Assembly (NCBI RefSeq): GCF_963678635.1 | Contig: NC_087066.1 | Coordinates: 56,252,312-56,316,311, forward strand | DNA: 64,000 bases | From: Symsagittifera roscoffensis | Taxonomy: Eukaryota; Xenacoelomorpha; Acoela; Convolutidae | Direction of reading: 5' to 3' | In this document: positions 34,227 through 42,934 of the stretch, one piece after another | Layout: each line of letters begins with the position of its first letter | Numbering within the stretch: position 1 is the stretch's first letter | The notes under the pieces: model-generated | Database searches by the model: none | What the model was told of the DNA's origin: nothing | What the model saw: only the letters and a program-made list of their open reading frames with translations | Position numbers and translations under genes: made by a program

Positions 34227-35129
34227 TCAGTTCTTCAGATACACGTGTATCTCTTTTATCACTGCCAGCGCATGCTCGAACGCGCCCTCACCCAAGGTGC
34301 ACAGCCTTGGTGACAAGTACAACCATACGTTGTTGTGTGGCTTCGTGCGCAAAGCCATTGCCATGAGATCTTCTTCCGCTGACGTCATGTTCTTCCTGAC
34401 TGTCCTGCCCTGCTCGTTCTCGGCATGATCCATCTGTCTGAACCAGAGATCATCAGCCACCTGTTGTACTAACAGATGATCGTCATCTACCCCTGGTCTT
34501 AACTTCAACAATCTGGCAAAGTTGGACAGCTCCAACCCCAGAACCTCATCTAGCACCAACCGAGTTGTGCTACAATCTTTGAGTCCCTGTATGGCATTGG
34601 AAATGTCAGCCCAAACGGCGGGAAGCTCAGATCGGGACAGGTAGTGATTGTCTGGGTCTACCACTCTGTTCGGGGCAGGAATTATCACGTTGAATCTCCC
34701 CTCTGCTATCGTTGTGACCATCGTGTACACAAACTGAAGGGGTTCTGGCAATACAGCGTACCCTGGTGACAACACAAAGACCACCTTCACTACATTTTGG
34801 GTGAAACGTTGTTTTGCTGCTGTTTCTACCTCAGCCATCGCCGAGAGCAATGTCATTATCGCCTCCCCTATGACCTCGTTGCTCGGGACCGACCCATCCG
34901 TCAGACGTGTCAACAAGCCCCTGCTTTGCAGATGATCATTTGAGCCGGCAACCACTATCACCTGCGGCTCCATGCTGACCACTCTTCGTACACTTATCAT
35001 CATACCTATTGCCTGTCCCCAGTCCAATTTAGGCGCCGTCAAGAAAATTACGTCGGGCCAGAAGAGAGAACGGGGCGTAAAGAGATAATTTTTTTTTATT
35101 TGCCCCCGGCCTGCTCTTGTCATCTCCAT
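34227..35129 (-). CDS. SGNH-hydrolase-like accessory protein (300 aa)
   Basis: The ATG overlaps the end of the 167-residue ORF, giving a tight ORF chain. I see alpha/beta features of the SGNH (GDSL) fold: a strand VIFLTAPKLDWGQAIG near residue 28, PQVIVVAGSNDHLQSRG near 55-71 resembling block III (GxND), FVLSPGYAVLPEP near 127, and a late DPDNHYLSRSELPAVWADI near 160 resembling block V (DxxH plus helix). A clear block I GDS is not visible, so the nucleophile is uncertain and the protein may be non-catalytic or cut differently. SGNH enzymes are esterases/lipases/deacetylases. The assignment is by eye and moderate; it is clearly distinct from the tandem SGNH gene upstream. Confidence 0.55.
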   Translation of the reverse strand: MEMTRAGRGQIKKNYLFTPRSLFWPDVIFLTAPKLDWGQAIGMMISVRRVVSMEPQVIVVAGSNDHLQSRGLLTRLTDGSVPSNEVIGEAIMTLLSAMAEVETAAKQRFTQNVVKVVFVLSPGYAVLPEPLQFVYTMVTTIAEGRFNVIIPAPNRVVDPDNHYLSRSELPAVWADISNAIQGLKDCSTTRLVLDEVLGLELSNFARLLKLRPGVDDDHLLVQQVADDLWFRQMDHAENEQGRTVRKNMTSAEEDLMAMALRTKPHNNVWLYLSPRLCTLGEGAFEHALAVIKEIHVYLKN

Positions 35130-35623
35130 CCACCGTGGTTATTGGGCTTGTTCTCTGCCTGAAACTTGCCCTTGCGAGCAGGTGGCGTCAGTTCCCGGGC
35201 TCTCTGTCGGACGTCCGTAAGAGACCGGGTATTCAAAGGTCCAAAGGTATTGTCCTGAGGCAACCCATTCAAGTCTGCGTGCCGGAGCGTAGTCGTGGAA
35301 CTGAACTGCTCCTGCTCTGCTAGCAGCCAATCCACGCCCGGTATCCGATATAGTCGCGACACTGTGGGACTTTCTCCGCCAATCATTTTCATTGCGTCCT
35401 CCCGACACGTCAGGGTATTCATGTTCAACTTCGCGGAAATGTCCGTCTTGTACTGTCCCCAATGACTAGGGTCTGATCGGTTCCAAAGCAGCACGCTGCC
35501 TGGTTCAACTCCCTCCGCTGGCACGGCGCTCGTAGACGGTCCTGCTGCTGAAGCAGGGTTTGCCGTGGTGGGCGGATCGTTCCTCCTGGACACGGTCTGG
35601 GAGTTATTCCTGTTCTGAACCAC
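35120..35623 (-). CDS. Accessory ORF of giant element, unrecognised (167 aa)
   Basis: It has a low-complexity Ser/Pro/Ala N-terminus (ANPASAAGPSTSAVPAE), then a more ordered part with LLWNRSDPSHWGQYKTD and MIGGESPTVSRLYRIPGVDW, and a basic C-terminus. The stop overlaps the start of the 300-residue ORF by a few bases. It could be an N-terminal partner of that SGNH-like protein. No family is recognised. Confidence 0.55.
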   Translation of the reverse strand: MVQNRNNSQTVSRRNDPPTTANPASAAGPSTSAVPAEGVEPGSVLLWNRSDPSHWGQYKTDISAKLNMNTLTCREDAMKMIGGESPTVSRLYRIPGVDWLLAEQEQFSSTTTLRHADLNGLPQDNTFGPLNTRSLTDVRQRARELTPPARKGKFQAENKPNNHGGWR

Positions 35624-35761
35624 TGATCTCCCGAGTCGGCTTTCGAGCGGTTGTGTTCTGGGAGGAGGAGCAGTTTGAGCTCGGAGCGACGGGTGTGGCT
35701 GCAGCCGTCTCCATTGCCAAGGGCCCTAGGCGGTTGACGAGGGATTCGGGCACGCTTGCCC

Positions 35762-36901
35762 TTATTCTACTTCTCCGGTCGAGCTGGTCCGAGCCAGAGA
35801 ACTGGTCGCCCTCGACTCCTGCTCCACTTCCCTCAACTGCGTCTGAAATACATCATTGACCCAGTGTCTCCCTCGTTGGGTGTTGAAATGTATTCCATCT
35901 CTGGTAAGCGCGATGTGATCAATCATGCGCAGCATGTTCTCGAGATCCAGAAGTCGCAGCTCGCCAGGGTTGTTTCCCACCAGATTGCGGATCATTTCAT
36001 TCCACCGTGTCACGTTGCCATTCATGAAATCTGCCACTGTGGTGCCCAACAGCGGGTTTTGTGGTATCGTGCACAGCACCACAAACCTGGGCCTGTATTT
36101 CTCCTTCAGTTCATTCAGGAGGCATACCAACAGAGGCTCCCACTTGCTCTCCGGAGTCACTGGGGCTCTCGAGACGTCGTTGGTTCCCAGCATTATCACC
36201 AGCGTGTCCAGGTGATCCTCGCTCTGGAATTCCATCATCTTGATGACCTGAGCCACTGAGGCTCCTCCAAAGGACAGAGTGGTAGTCTGACCATAGACGA
36301 AGATCTCATTCAGATCCCTCACCAAACTGTCTCCTATGATCAAGTGGCGACTCCCTGGGGAAATTACCTGGTCGCTCGTAGCGGGGTTCCAACTCATGTC
36401 ATTCAGGCAGGCTCGAGGATGCTCCGCAGCTACTTGCGTGAACTGGTGACGTGTCATCAGATTCTTCCTAACGTCTACCACGCGGGACTTTTGAAAGGTT
36501 CTGCCATGCGCGGTCCCCGAGGACACTACCGTGCGGGGTGCTCGCTCCGAGCTATTGGATGAATGATCACGACGTTGGGAAGGAATGATCCTACCCAATG
36601 TCCGTCCAGTGGTTCGGTTGATTTCATCCATTGTTGCTCTGGCCACTTGGTTGAACGATTCTTGGAACTGAGGAGCGAGGTAGGTGTCAGAAGGGTCCAG
36701 TATCGTGTTCCTTTGACTGGAAGCAGACGGTTGTGTCTGCTGAGGAGCCTCGGGCCCTCTCGATGCACGTAAATCCAAAGCCTCGGGCCCTCTCGATGCA
36801 CACAGCTCCTGCACTCTTGTCCTGGGACGTGTGTCGCTGGATCCCTCCGAGGATTTCATTGTCACCAGAACTTCCTGTGACACTTGGCTCACCTTTGCCA
36901 T
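35762..36901 (-). pseudogene. SGNH hydrolase copy 1 (3'-most), N-terminally broken
   Basis: The open frame of 379 codons covers the CASRGPEA repeats and the whole SGNH domain (LIIGDSLVRDL, SFGGASVA, MLGTNDVS, TRDGIHF). A one-base deletion at about 36,943 (TAGGCACC where copies 3 and 4 have TAGGCCACC) cuts off the coiled-coil N-terminus. Unlike the other copies it does not end at a repeat junction but runs on to VEQESRATSSLARTSS, which is likely the ancestral C-terminus. An internal ATG (MAKVSQ) could still give a domain-only product. Confidence 0.75.
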
Positions 36902-37159
36902 ATACAGCTCCTTCAGGTGCTTTATTTCATCCTCCTTGTAGGCACCTGCAGATCTTCATATTTCTTCTTCCATTCGTCTCTTTCTCGAGCTATCGCCCTA
37001 TACTCCTGGAGTTTGGCACACAGCTCGCTCTGATCTCTCTCCTTCTTCTCCAGCGTCTCGATCGTCTCCGACGTCTGGATCTCTATTTCACTCACCCTCA
37101 CTCTCTTCGGAGGAGGAGCAGCTGTTGGAGAGTCGACCGAATGTGACGGGCCTGGCCCA

Positions 37160-38161
37160 TCACGTTGTCTCTTTGCTCCTCAACTGCGTCTGAAATACAT
37201 CATTGACCCAGTGTCTCCCTCGTTGGGCGTTGAAATGTATTCCATCTCTGGTAAGCGCGATGTGATCAATCATGCGCAGCATGTTCTCGAGATCCAGAAG
37301 TCGCAGCTCGCCAGGGTTGTTTCCCACCAGATTGCGGATCATTTCATTCCACCGTGTCACGTTGCCATTCATGAAATCTGCCACTGTGGTGCCCAACAGC
37401 GGGTTTTGTGGTATCGTGCACAGCACCACAAACCTGGGCCTGTATTTCTCCTTCAGTTCATTCAGGAGGTATATCAACAGAGGCTCCCACTTGCTCTCCG
37501 GAGTCACTGGGGCTCTCGAGACGTCGTTGGTTCCCAGCATTATCACCAGCGTGTCCAGGTGATCCTCGCTCTGGAATTCCATCATCTTGATGACCTGAGC
37601 CACTGAGGCTCCTCCAAAGGACAGAGTGGTAGTCTGACCATAGACGAAGATCTCATTCAGATCCCTCACCAAACTGTCTCCTATGATCAAGTGGCGACTC
37701 CCTGGGGAAATTACCTGGTCGCTCGTAGCGGGGTTCCAACGCATGTCATTCAGGCAGGCTCGAGGATGCTCCGCAGCTACTTGCGTGAACTGGTGACGTG
37801 TCATCAGATTCTTCCTAACGTCTACCACGCGGGACTTTTGAAAGGTTCTGCCATGCGCGGTCCCCGAGGACACTACCGTGCGGGGTGCTCGCTCCGAGCT
37901 ATTGGATGAATGATCACGACGTTGGGAAGGAACGATCCTACCCAATGTCCGTCCAGTGGTTCGGTTGATCTCATCCATTGTTGCTCTGGCCACTTTGTTG
38001 AACGATTCTTGGAACTGAGGAGCGAGGTAGGTGTCAGAAGGGTCCGGTATCGTGTTCCTTTGACTGGAAGCAGACGGTTGTGTCTGCTGAGGAGCCTCGG
38101 GCCCTCTCGATGCACGTAAATCCAAAGCCTCGGGCCCTCTCGATGCACACAGCTCCTGCAC
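37160..38161 (-). pseudogene. SGNH hydrolase copy 2, two frameshifts
   Basis: It has the SGNH domain with intact GDS, GTND and DGIH motifs, but carries both single-base deletions found singly in its neighbours: TTAGGCACC near 38,286 (as in copy 1) and GGTACCTCC near 38,186 (as in copy 3). The C-terminus is cut to RSKETT by the repeat junction. The frame from 38,161 uses a non-ATG first codon, so translation is doubtful. Confidence 0.72.
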
Positions 38162-38505
38162 TCTTGTCCTGGGGCGTGTGTCGCTGGTACCTCCGAGGAT
38201 TTCATTGTCACCAGAACTTCCTGTGACACTTGGCTCACCTTTGCCATATACAGCTCCTTCAGGTGCTTTATTTCATCCTCCTTTTAGGCACCTGCAGATC
38301 TTCATATTTCTTCTTCCATTCGTCTCTTTCTCGAGCTATCGCCCTATACTCCTGGAGTTTGGCACACAGCTCGCTCTGATCTCTCTCCTTCTTCTCCAGC
38401 GTCTCGATCGTCTCCGACGTCTGGATCTCTATTTCACTCACCCTCACTCTCTTCGGAGGAGGAGCAGCTGTTGGAGAGTCGACCGAATGTGACGGGCCTG
38501 GCCCA

Positions 38506-39507
38506 TCACGTTGTCTCTTTGCTCCTCAACTGCGTCTGAATTACATCATTGACCCAGTGTCTCCCTCGTTGGGTGTTGAAATGTATTCCATCTCTGGTAA
38601 GCGCGATGTGATCAATCATGCGCAGCATGTTCTCGAGATCCAGAAGTCGCAGCTCGCCAGGGTTGTTTCCCACCAGATTGCGGATCATTTCATTCCACCG
38701 TGTCACGTTGCCATTCATGAAATCTGCCACTGTGGTGCCCAACAGCGGGTTTTGTGGTATCGTGCACAGCACCACAAACCTGGGCCTGTATTTCTCCTTC
38801 AGTTCATTCAGGAGGCATACCAACAGAGGCTCCCACTTGCTCTCCGGAGTCACTGGGGCTCTCGAGACGTCGTTGGTTCCCAGCATTATCACCAGCGTGT
38901 CCAGGTGATCCTCGCTCTGGAATTCCATCATCTTGATGACCTGAGCCACTGAGGCTCCTCCAAAGGACAGAGTGGTAGTCTGACCATAGACGAAGATCTC
39001 ATTCAGATCCCTCACCAAACTGTCTCCTATGATCAAGTGGCGACTCCCTGGGGAAATTACCTGGTCGCTCGTAGCGGGGTTCCAACTCATGTCATTCAGG
39101 CAGGCTCGAGGATGCTCCGCAGCTACTTGCGTGAACTGGTGACGTGTCATCAGATTCTTCCTAACGTCTACCACGCGGGACTTTTGAAAGGTTCTGCCAT
39201 GCGCGGTCCCCGAGGACACTACCGTGCGGGGTGCTCGCTCCGAGCTATTGGATGAATGATCACGACGTTGGGAAGGAATGATCCTACCCAATGTCCGTCC
39301 AGTGGTTCGGTTGATTTCATCCATTGTTGCTCTGGCCACTTGGTTGAACGATTCTTGGAACTGAGGAGCGAGGTAGGTGTCAGAAGGGTCCAGTATCGTG
39401 TTCCTTTGACTGGAAGCAGACGGTTGTGTCTGCTGAGGAGCCTCGGGCCCTCTCGATGCACGTAAATCCAAAGCCTCGGGCCCTCTCGATGCACACAGCT
39501 CCTGCAC
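38506..39507 (-). pseudogene. SGNH hydrolase copy 3, one frameshift
   Basis: The coiled-coil part is open from about 39,794 and the SGNH domain is open from 39,507. They are in different frames because of a one-base deletion near 39,532 (GGTACCTCC for GGATCCCTCC), shared with copy 2. The catalytic motifs are preserved. The C-terminus is truncated at the repeat junction. Confidence 0.72.
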
Positions 39508-39852
39508 TCTTGTCCTGGGGCGTGTGTCGCTGGTACCTCCGAGGATTTCATTGTCACCAGAACTTCCTGTGACACTTGGCTCACCTTTGCCATATACAGC
39601 TCCTTCAGGTGCTTTATTTCATCCTCCTTGTAGGCCACCTGCAGATCTTCATGTTTCTTCTTCCATTCGTCTCTTTCTCGAGCTATCGCCCTATACTCCT
39701 GGAGTTTGGCACACAGCTCGCTCTGATCTCTCTCCTTCTTCTCCAGCGTCTCGATCGTCTCCGACGTCTGGATCCCTATTTCACTCACCCTCACTCTCTT
39801 CGGAGGAAGAGCAGCTGTTGGAGAGTCGACCGAATGTGACGGGCCTGGCCCA

Positions 39853-41256
39853 TCACGTTGTCTCTTTGCTCCTCAACTGCGTCTGAAATACATCATTGAC
39901 CCAGTGTCTCCCTCGTTGGGCGTTGAAATGTATTCCATCTCTGGTAAGCGCGATGTGATCAATCATGCGCAGCATGTTCTCGAGATCCAGAAGTCGCAGC
40001 TCGCCAGGGTTGTTTCCCACCAGATTGCGGATCATTTCATTCCACCGTGTCACGTTGCCATTCATGAAATCTGCCACTGTGGTGCCCAACAGCGGGTTTT
40101 GTGGTATCGTGCACAGCACCACAAACCTGGGCCTGTATTTCTCCTTCAGTTCATTCAGGAGGCATACCAACAGAGGCTCCCACTTGCTCTCCGGAGTCAC
40201 TGGGGCTCTCGAGACGTCGTTGGTTCCCAGCATTATCACCAGCGTGTCCAGGTGATCCTCGCTCTGGAATTCCATCATCTTGATGACCTGAGCCACTGAG
40301 GCTCCTCCAAAGGACAGAGTGGTAGTCTGACCATAGACGAAGATCTCATTCAGATCCCTCACCAAACTGTCTCCTATGATCAAGTGGCGACTCCCTGGGG
40401 AAATTACCTGGTCGCTCGTAGCGGGGTTCCAACTCATGTCATTCAGGCAGGCTCGAGGATGCTCCGCAGCTACTTGCGTGAACTGGTGACGTGTCATCAG
40501 ATTCTTTCTAACGTCTACCACGCGGGACTTTTGAAAGGTTCTGCCATGCGCGGTCCCCGAGGACACTACCGTGCGGGGTGCTCGCTCCGAGCTATTGGAT
40601 GAATGATCACGACGTTGGGAAGGAACGATCCTACCCAATGTCCGTCCAGTGGTTCGGTTGATCTCATCCATTGTTGCTCTGGCCACTTGGTTGAACGATT
40701 CTTGGAACTGAGGAGCGAGGTAGGTGTCAGAAGGGTCCGGTATCGTGTTCCTTTGACTGGAAGCAGACGGTTGTGTCTGCTGAGGAGCCTCGGGCCCTCT
40801 CGATGCACGTAAATCCAAAGCCTCGGGCCCTCTCGATGCACACAGCTCCTGCACTCTTGTCCTGGGGCGTGTGTCGCTGGATCCCTCCGAGGATTTCATT
40901 GTCGCCAGAACTTCCTGTGACACTTGGCTCACCTTTGCCATATACAGCTCCTTCAGGTGCTTTATTTCATCCTCCTTGTAGGCCACCTGCAGATCTTCAT
41001 ATTTTTTCTTCCACTCGTCTCTTTCTCGAGCTATTGCCCTATACTCCTGGAGTTTGACACACAGCTCGCTCTGATCTCTCTCCTTCTTCTCCAGCGTCTC
41101 GATCGTCTCCGACGTCTGGATCTCTATTTCACTCACCCTCACTCTCTTCGGAGGAGGAGCAGCTGTTGGAGAGTCGACCGAATGTGACGGGCCTGGCCCA
41201 TCACGTTGTCTCTTTGCTCCGATGAGTGGCTGCGCAGGTTGGACGGGTAAGGGCAT
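39853..41256 (-). CDS. Coiled-coil SGNH (GDSL) hydrolase, intact copy 4 (467 aa)
   Basis: True ATG start (MPLPVQPAQPL). Residues 1-45 are proline-rich with a PPPKRVRV nuclear-localisation-like motif. About 45-115 is a heptad-rich coiled coil (ETLEKKERDQSELCVKLQEY). About 130-165 contains a short duplicated CASRGPEA/RASRGPEA phrase. About 285-460 is an SGNH hydrolase domain: block I IIGDSLV (Ser nucleophile), block II SFGGAS, block III GTND and block V DGIHF (catalytic Asp/His), complete at the usual spacing. SGNH enzymes cleave esters, often acetyl groups. Relatives occur in ORF1 proteins of CR1-type non-LTR elements and in viral esterases. The coiled coil suggests an oligomer. It lies after the macrodomain ORF on the same strand; expression is probably from a spliced or downstream mRNA (inference). 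Confidence 0.85.
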   Translation of the reverse strand: MPLPVQPAQPLIGAKRQRDGPGPSHSVDSPTAAPPPKRVRVSEIEIQTSETIETLEKKERDQSELCVKLQEYRAIARERDEWKKKYEDLQVAYKEDEIKHLKELYMAKVSQVSQEVLATMKSSEGSSDTRPRTRVQELCASRGPEALDLRASRGPEAPQQTQPSASSQRNTIPDPSDTYLAPQFQESFNQVARATMDEINRTTGRTLGRIVPSQRRDHSSNSSERAPRTVVSSGTAHGRTFQKSRVVDVRKNLMTRHQFTQVAAEHPRACLNDMSWNPATSDQVISPGSRHLIIGDSLVRDLNEIFVYGQTTTLSFGGASVAQVIKMMEFQSEDHLDTLVIMLGTNDVSRAPVTPESKWEPLLVCLLNELKEKYRPRFVVLCTIPQNPLLGTTVADFMNGNVTRWNEMIRNLVGNNPGELRLLDLENMLRMIDHIALTRDGIHFNAQRGRHWVNDVFQTQLRSKETT

Positions 41257-41377
41257 CTCACCTAGCCGGTGGTCCCTCTGTTCACCTAGTCCTGGCTAAC
41301 GAGCCAGGTCGTGGCCAGACATTTCTCCACGCCTCCATCTCATCAGTCGGTTTCGACCTCTCTCGGCGGTCCCGGAC

Positions 41378-41569
41378 TCACCGAAGGCCAACATCAACGC
41401 GATTCCCTCGACCCTCTCGTCCTAATGCATTGAGGAGCGCGACCACAAACATCGCCAGCCCCGGGTCTTCTCGTGTAAAATCACAATCGATCAGCCGCTG
41501 ATAGATCTCGTCTAGAGTCGCTCCTAGACTCGCTGAGAGGAATTCCATAAGTTCGTTCGTGTCACCCAT
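41378..41569 (-). CDS. Small ORF before the SGNH array (63 aa)
   Basis: ATG-started (MGDTNELMEFLSASLG), helical, with a basic end (GREGRGNRVD). Its stop lies within CGGTGAGTCC, which is also a consensus-like splice donor, and CTAG acceptor-like sites occur just before the SGNH ATG. It might be a short leader exon joined to the SGNH gene. No family is recognised; it could be chance. Confidence 0.35.
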   Translation of the reverse strand: MGDTNELMEFLSASLGATLDEIYQRLIDCDFTREDPGLAMFVVALLNALGREGRGNRVDVGLR

Positions 41570-42006
41570 TTCTTATTGTTGATTCTTGCTGTCGTGTAGT
41601 TTCTTCCTGTCTCGTTTGATTCAATGAATTCAATAAACAATTTCTGATCAATCAAGATCTAAAAAACAAGTCGCGACTTAAAACCATCATTTTTGGATTA
41701 AACATCATTCAACTCTTTAAAACTCCCCATTGAAATTCTCTTCTCAATTCTGATTTAAAAATTTAGCACCAAGGTGGATCGTCTACCTGCATCTAGGTCA
41801 GGGTAGCACAAATGAGCGCTGTCACCTTGATGACCTGGAGTACTCCAGGTCTTTCATGACACGAAACATAAAACATATCATAACAATAACATAACACATA
41901 AAAACATAATCCCTAATATTGTACCTAAAACCTAACCTAATCTAAAACTTGACACTAATTCTCATCAAGTAACTTAATAAAAACCACTTATCGCCAAACG
42001 AAATTC
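41570..42006 (-). other. Non-coding spacer inside giant element
   Basis: An AT-rich break in the otherwise GC-richer element, with ATAACA/AACATA-type repeats at 41,870-41,920. No open frame. Its position between the macrodomain gene and the SGNH block would suit a promoter or splice region for the accessory genes, but no specific signal is seen. Confidence 0.35.
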
Positions 42007-42929
42007 CTAGCATATGCTCAGATAATATTTTTTATGTAAGTAAACCTCTATGTCAGTTTCTGAAAATATCACATGTACAAGTGCGTACAACTCTCTCGGA
42101 TGTAGCTTTCCCCTATTAGGATCATATACTGGTAACGAGAGAGAGAGGTCACTCCTCTCTCAACTAAAAAATCCCCTAGTCGAGTCAAGGCCAATACCAA
42201 GCTCTTTGGATCTACATGTTGCCTATCAGTGGCCTTGGTAACCAGGAAACATAAATATTTCCCTGGTATCTGCGATGCAACAGTGGGCAGCGCTATCATC
42301 CCTGCCACACCAGGCCTCTGTTTCCATAAAAATTCGATGTTCTTATACTCTCTTTTGAAATCAGCCGCTAGTGCTGTTTTGAAGCTTACGTCCGCGGTTA
42401 TCGCTATAGCGCACGTGCGTTCCGTGAGTATAAAATCGCTGTCCGTTATGACGATATTGTTTGAATAATGGTTCGGTAGATCAAAATACGATTCAAAAAT
42501 TCGTCCAAAAGGTGGTTTTTTAGCATTCTCGCCCTCTGTCTCTAGTTCTCCGGTTTCTCTTGCCGATTTCAATTTTTTTATTATCGGATTTTCGATGTGG
42601 GTGAGTCCTACCCCCACTCCCCGGACAAACATACCCATCGACGTCCCCGTCGATCGCCCAAAGTCTAGGAGATCGAGGTTGGATTGCGGAACACGTAGAG
42701 AACCATCTGGTGCGACCCAGTTGGACTCAGTATTGTCATGACTGATGTTTTTTATGCCGTCTTTATCGACGTCCTGAATCGTCAGAATCGTCTCTTTTGG
42801 ATCTGTCGGCAGATCATGAAGCCATTCGAGCCGGCGCAAGTTCGTTAGTTCTTGCTCATGAGTCTGTTCCGCTTCTGGTTCGAACTCCACTTCCGGTTCT
42901 GATCGATCGTCGATCCAATCTTGATCCAT
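42007..42929 (-). pseudogene. Macrodomain (ADP-ribose-binding) protein, frameshifted
   Basis: The frame overlaps the integrase stop. Residues 1-~145 are acidic and unrecognised. The rest matches the pattern of TARG1/OARD1-type macrodomains: a start strand (IVITDSDFILTERTCAIAIT), an AADFKREY segment, a PGVAGMIALP glycine turn, then KYLCFLVTK and a helix (SLVLALTRLGDFL). A (GA)n run at about 42,137-42,150 breaks the frame. In the next frame the domain continues with LSLPVYDPNRGKL and LHKKYYLSIC to a TAG at 42,007. Macrodomains bind or hydrolyse ADP-ribose marks and O-acetyl-ADP-ribose; several RNA viruses use them against host ADP-ribosylation. It takes the place an env gene would occupy. Assignment is by motif reading, not search. 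Confidence 0.68.
42612..42656 (-). promoter_or_regulatory. Internal polypurine-tract-like sequence
   Basis: The element strand reads TCCGGGGAGTGGGGGTA here. The adjoining bases, with GACAA then CATCGACGTCCC and GATCGC, parallel the sequence just inside the 3' LTR (29,505-29,545). It resembles a central polypurine tract but lies inside the macrodomain ORF, so it may only be a coding duplication. Confidence 0.35.
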
Positions 42930-42934
42930 ATCAT

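Larger units (their letters stand above)
35832..41219 (-). repeat. Four tandem 1.35 kb copies of an SGNH hydrolase gene
   Basis: Units are 35,832-37,178 (1,347 bp), 37,179-38,524 (1,346), 38,525-39,871 (1,347) and 39,872-41,219 (1,348), nearly identical. The full unit of 1,348 bp is not a multiple of three, so each junction shifts frame and the upstream copy ends in RSKETT-stop. Only the 5'-most copy (39,872-41,219) has an unbroken gene; the others carry one or two single-base deletions. Confidence 0.92.

Noticed and set aside
34067-41501. Plus-strand frames of 60-167 codons opposite the accessory genes
   Set aside because: They are shadows of the GC-richer minus-strand genes. In the SGNH region they simply repeat with the tandem copies.
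41870-41930. ATAACA-rich stretch considered as a telomere-like or CRISPR-like repeat
   Set aside because: The units are irregular and short, with no constant spacers. It is plain low complexity in an animal genome.
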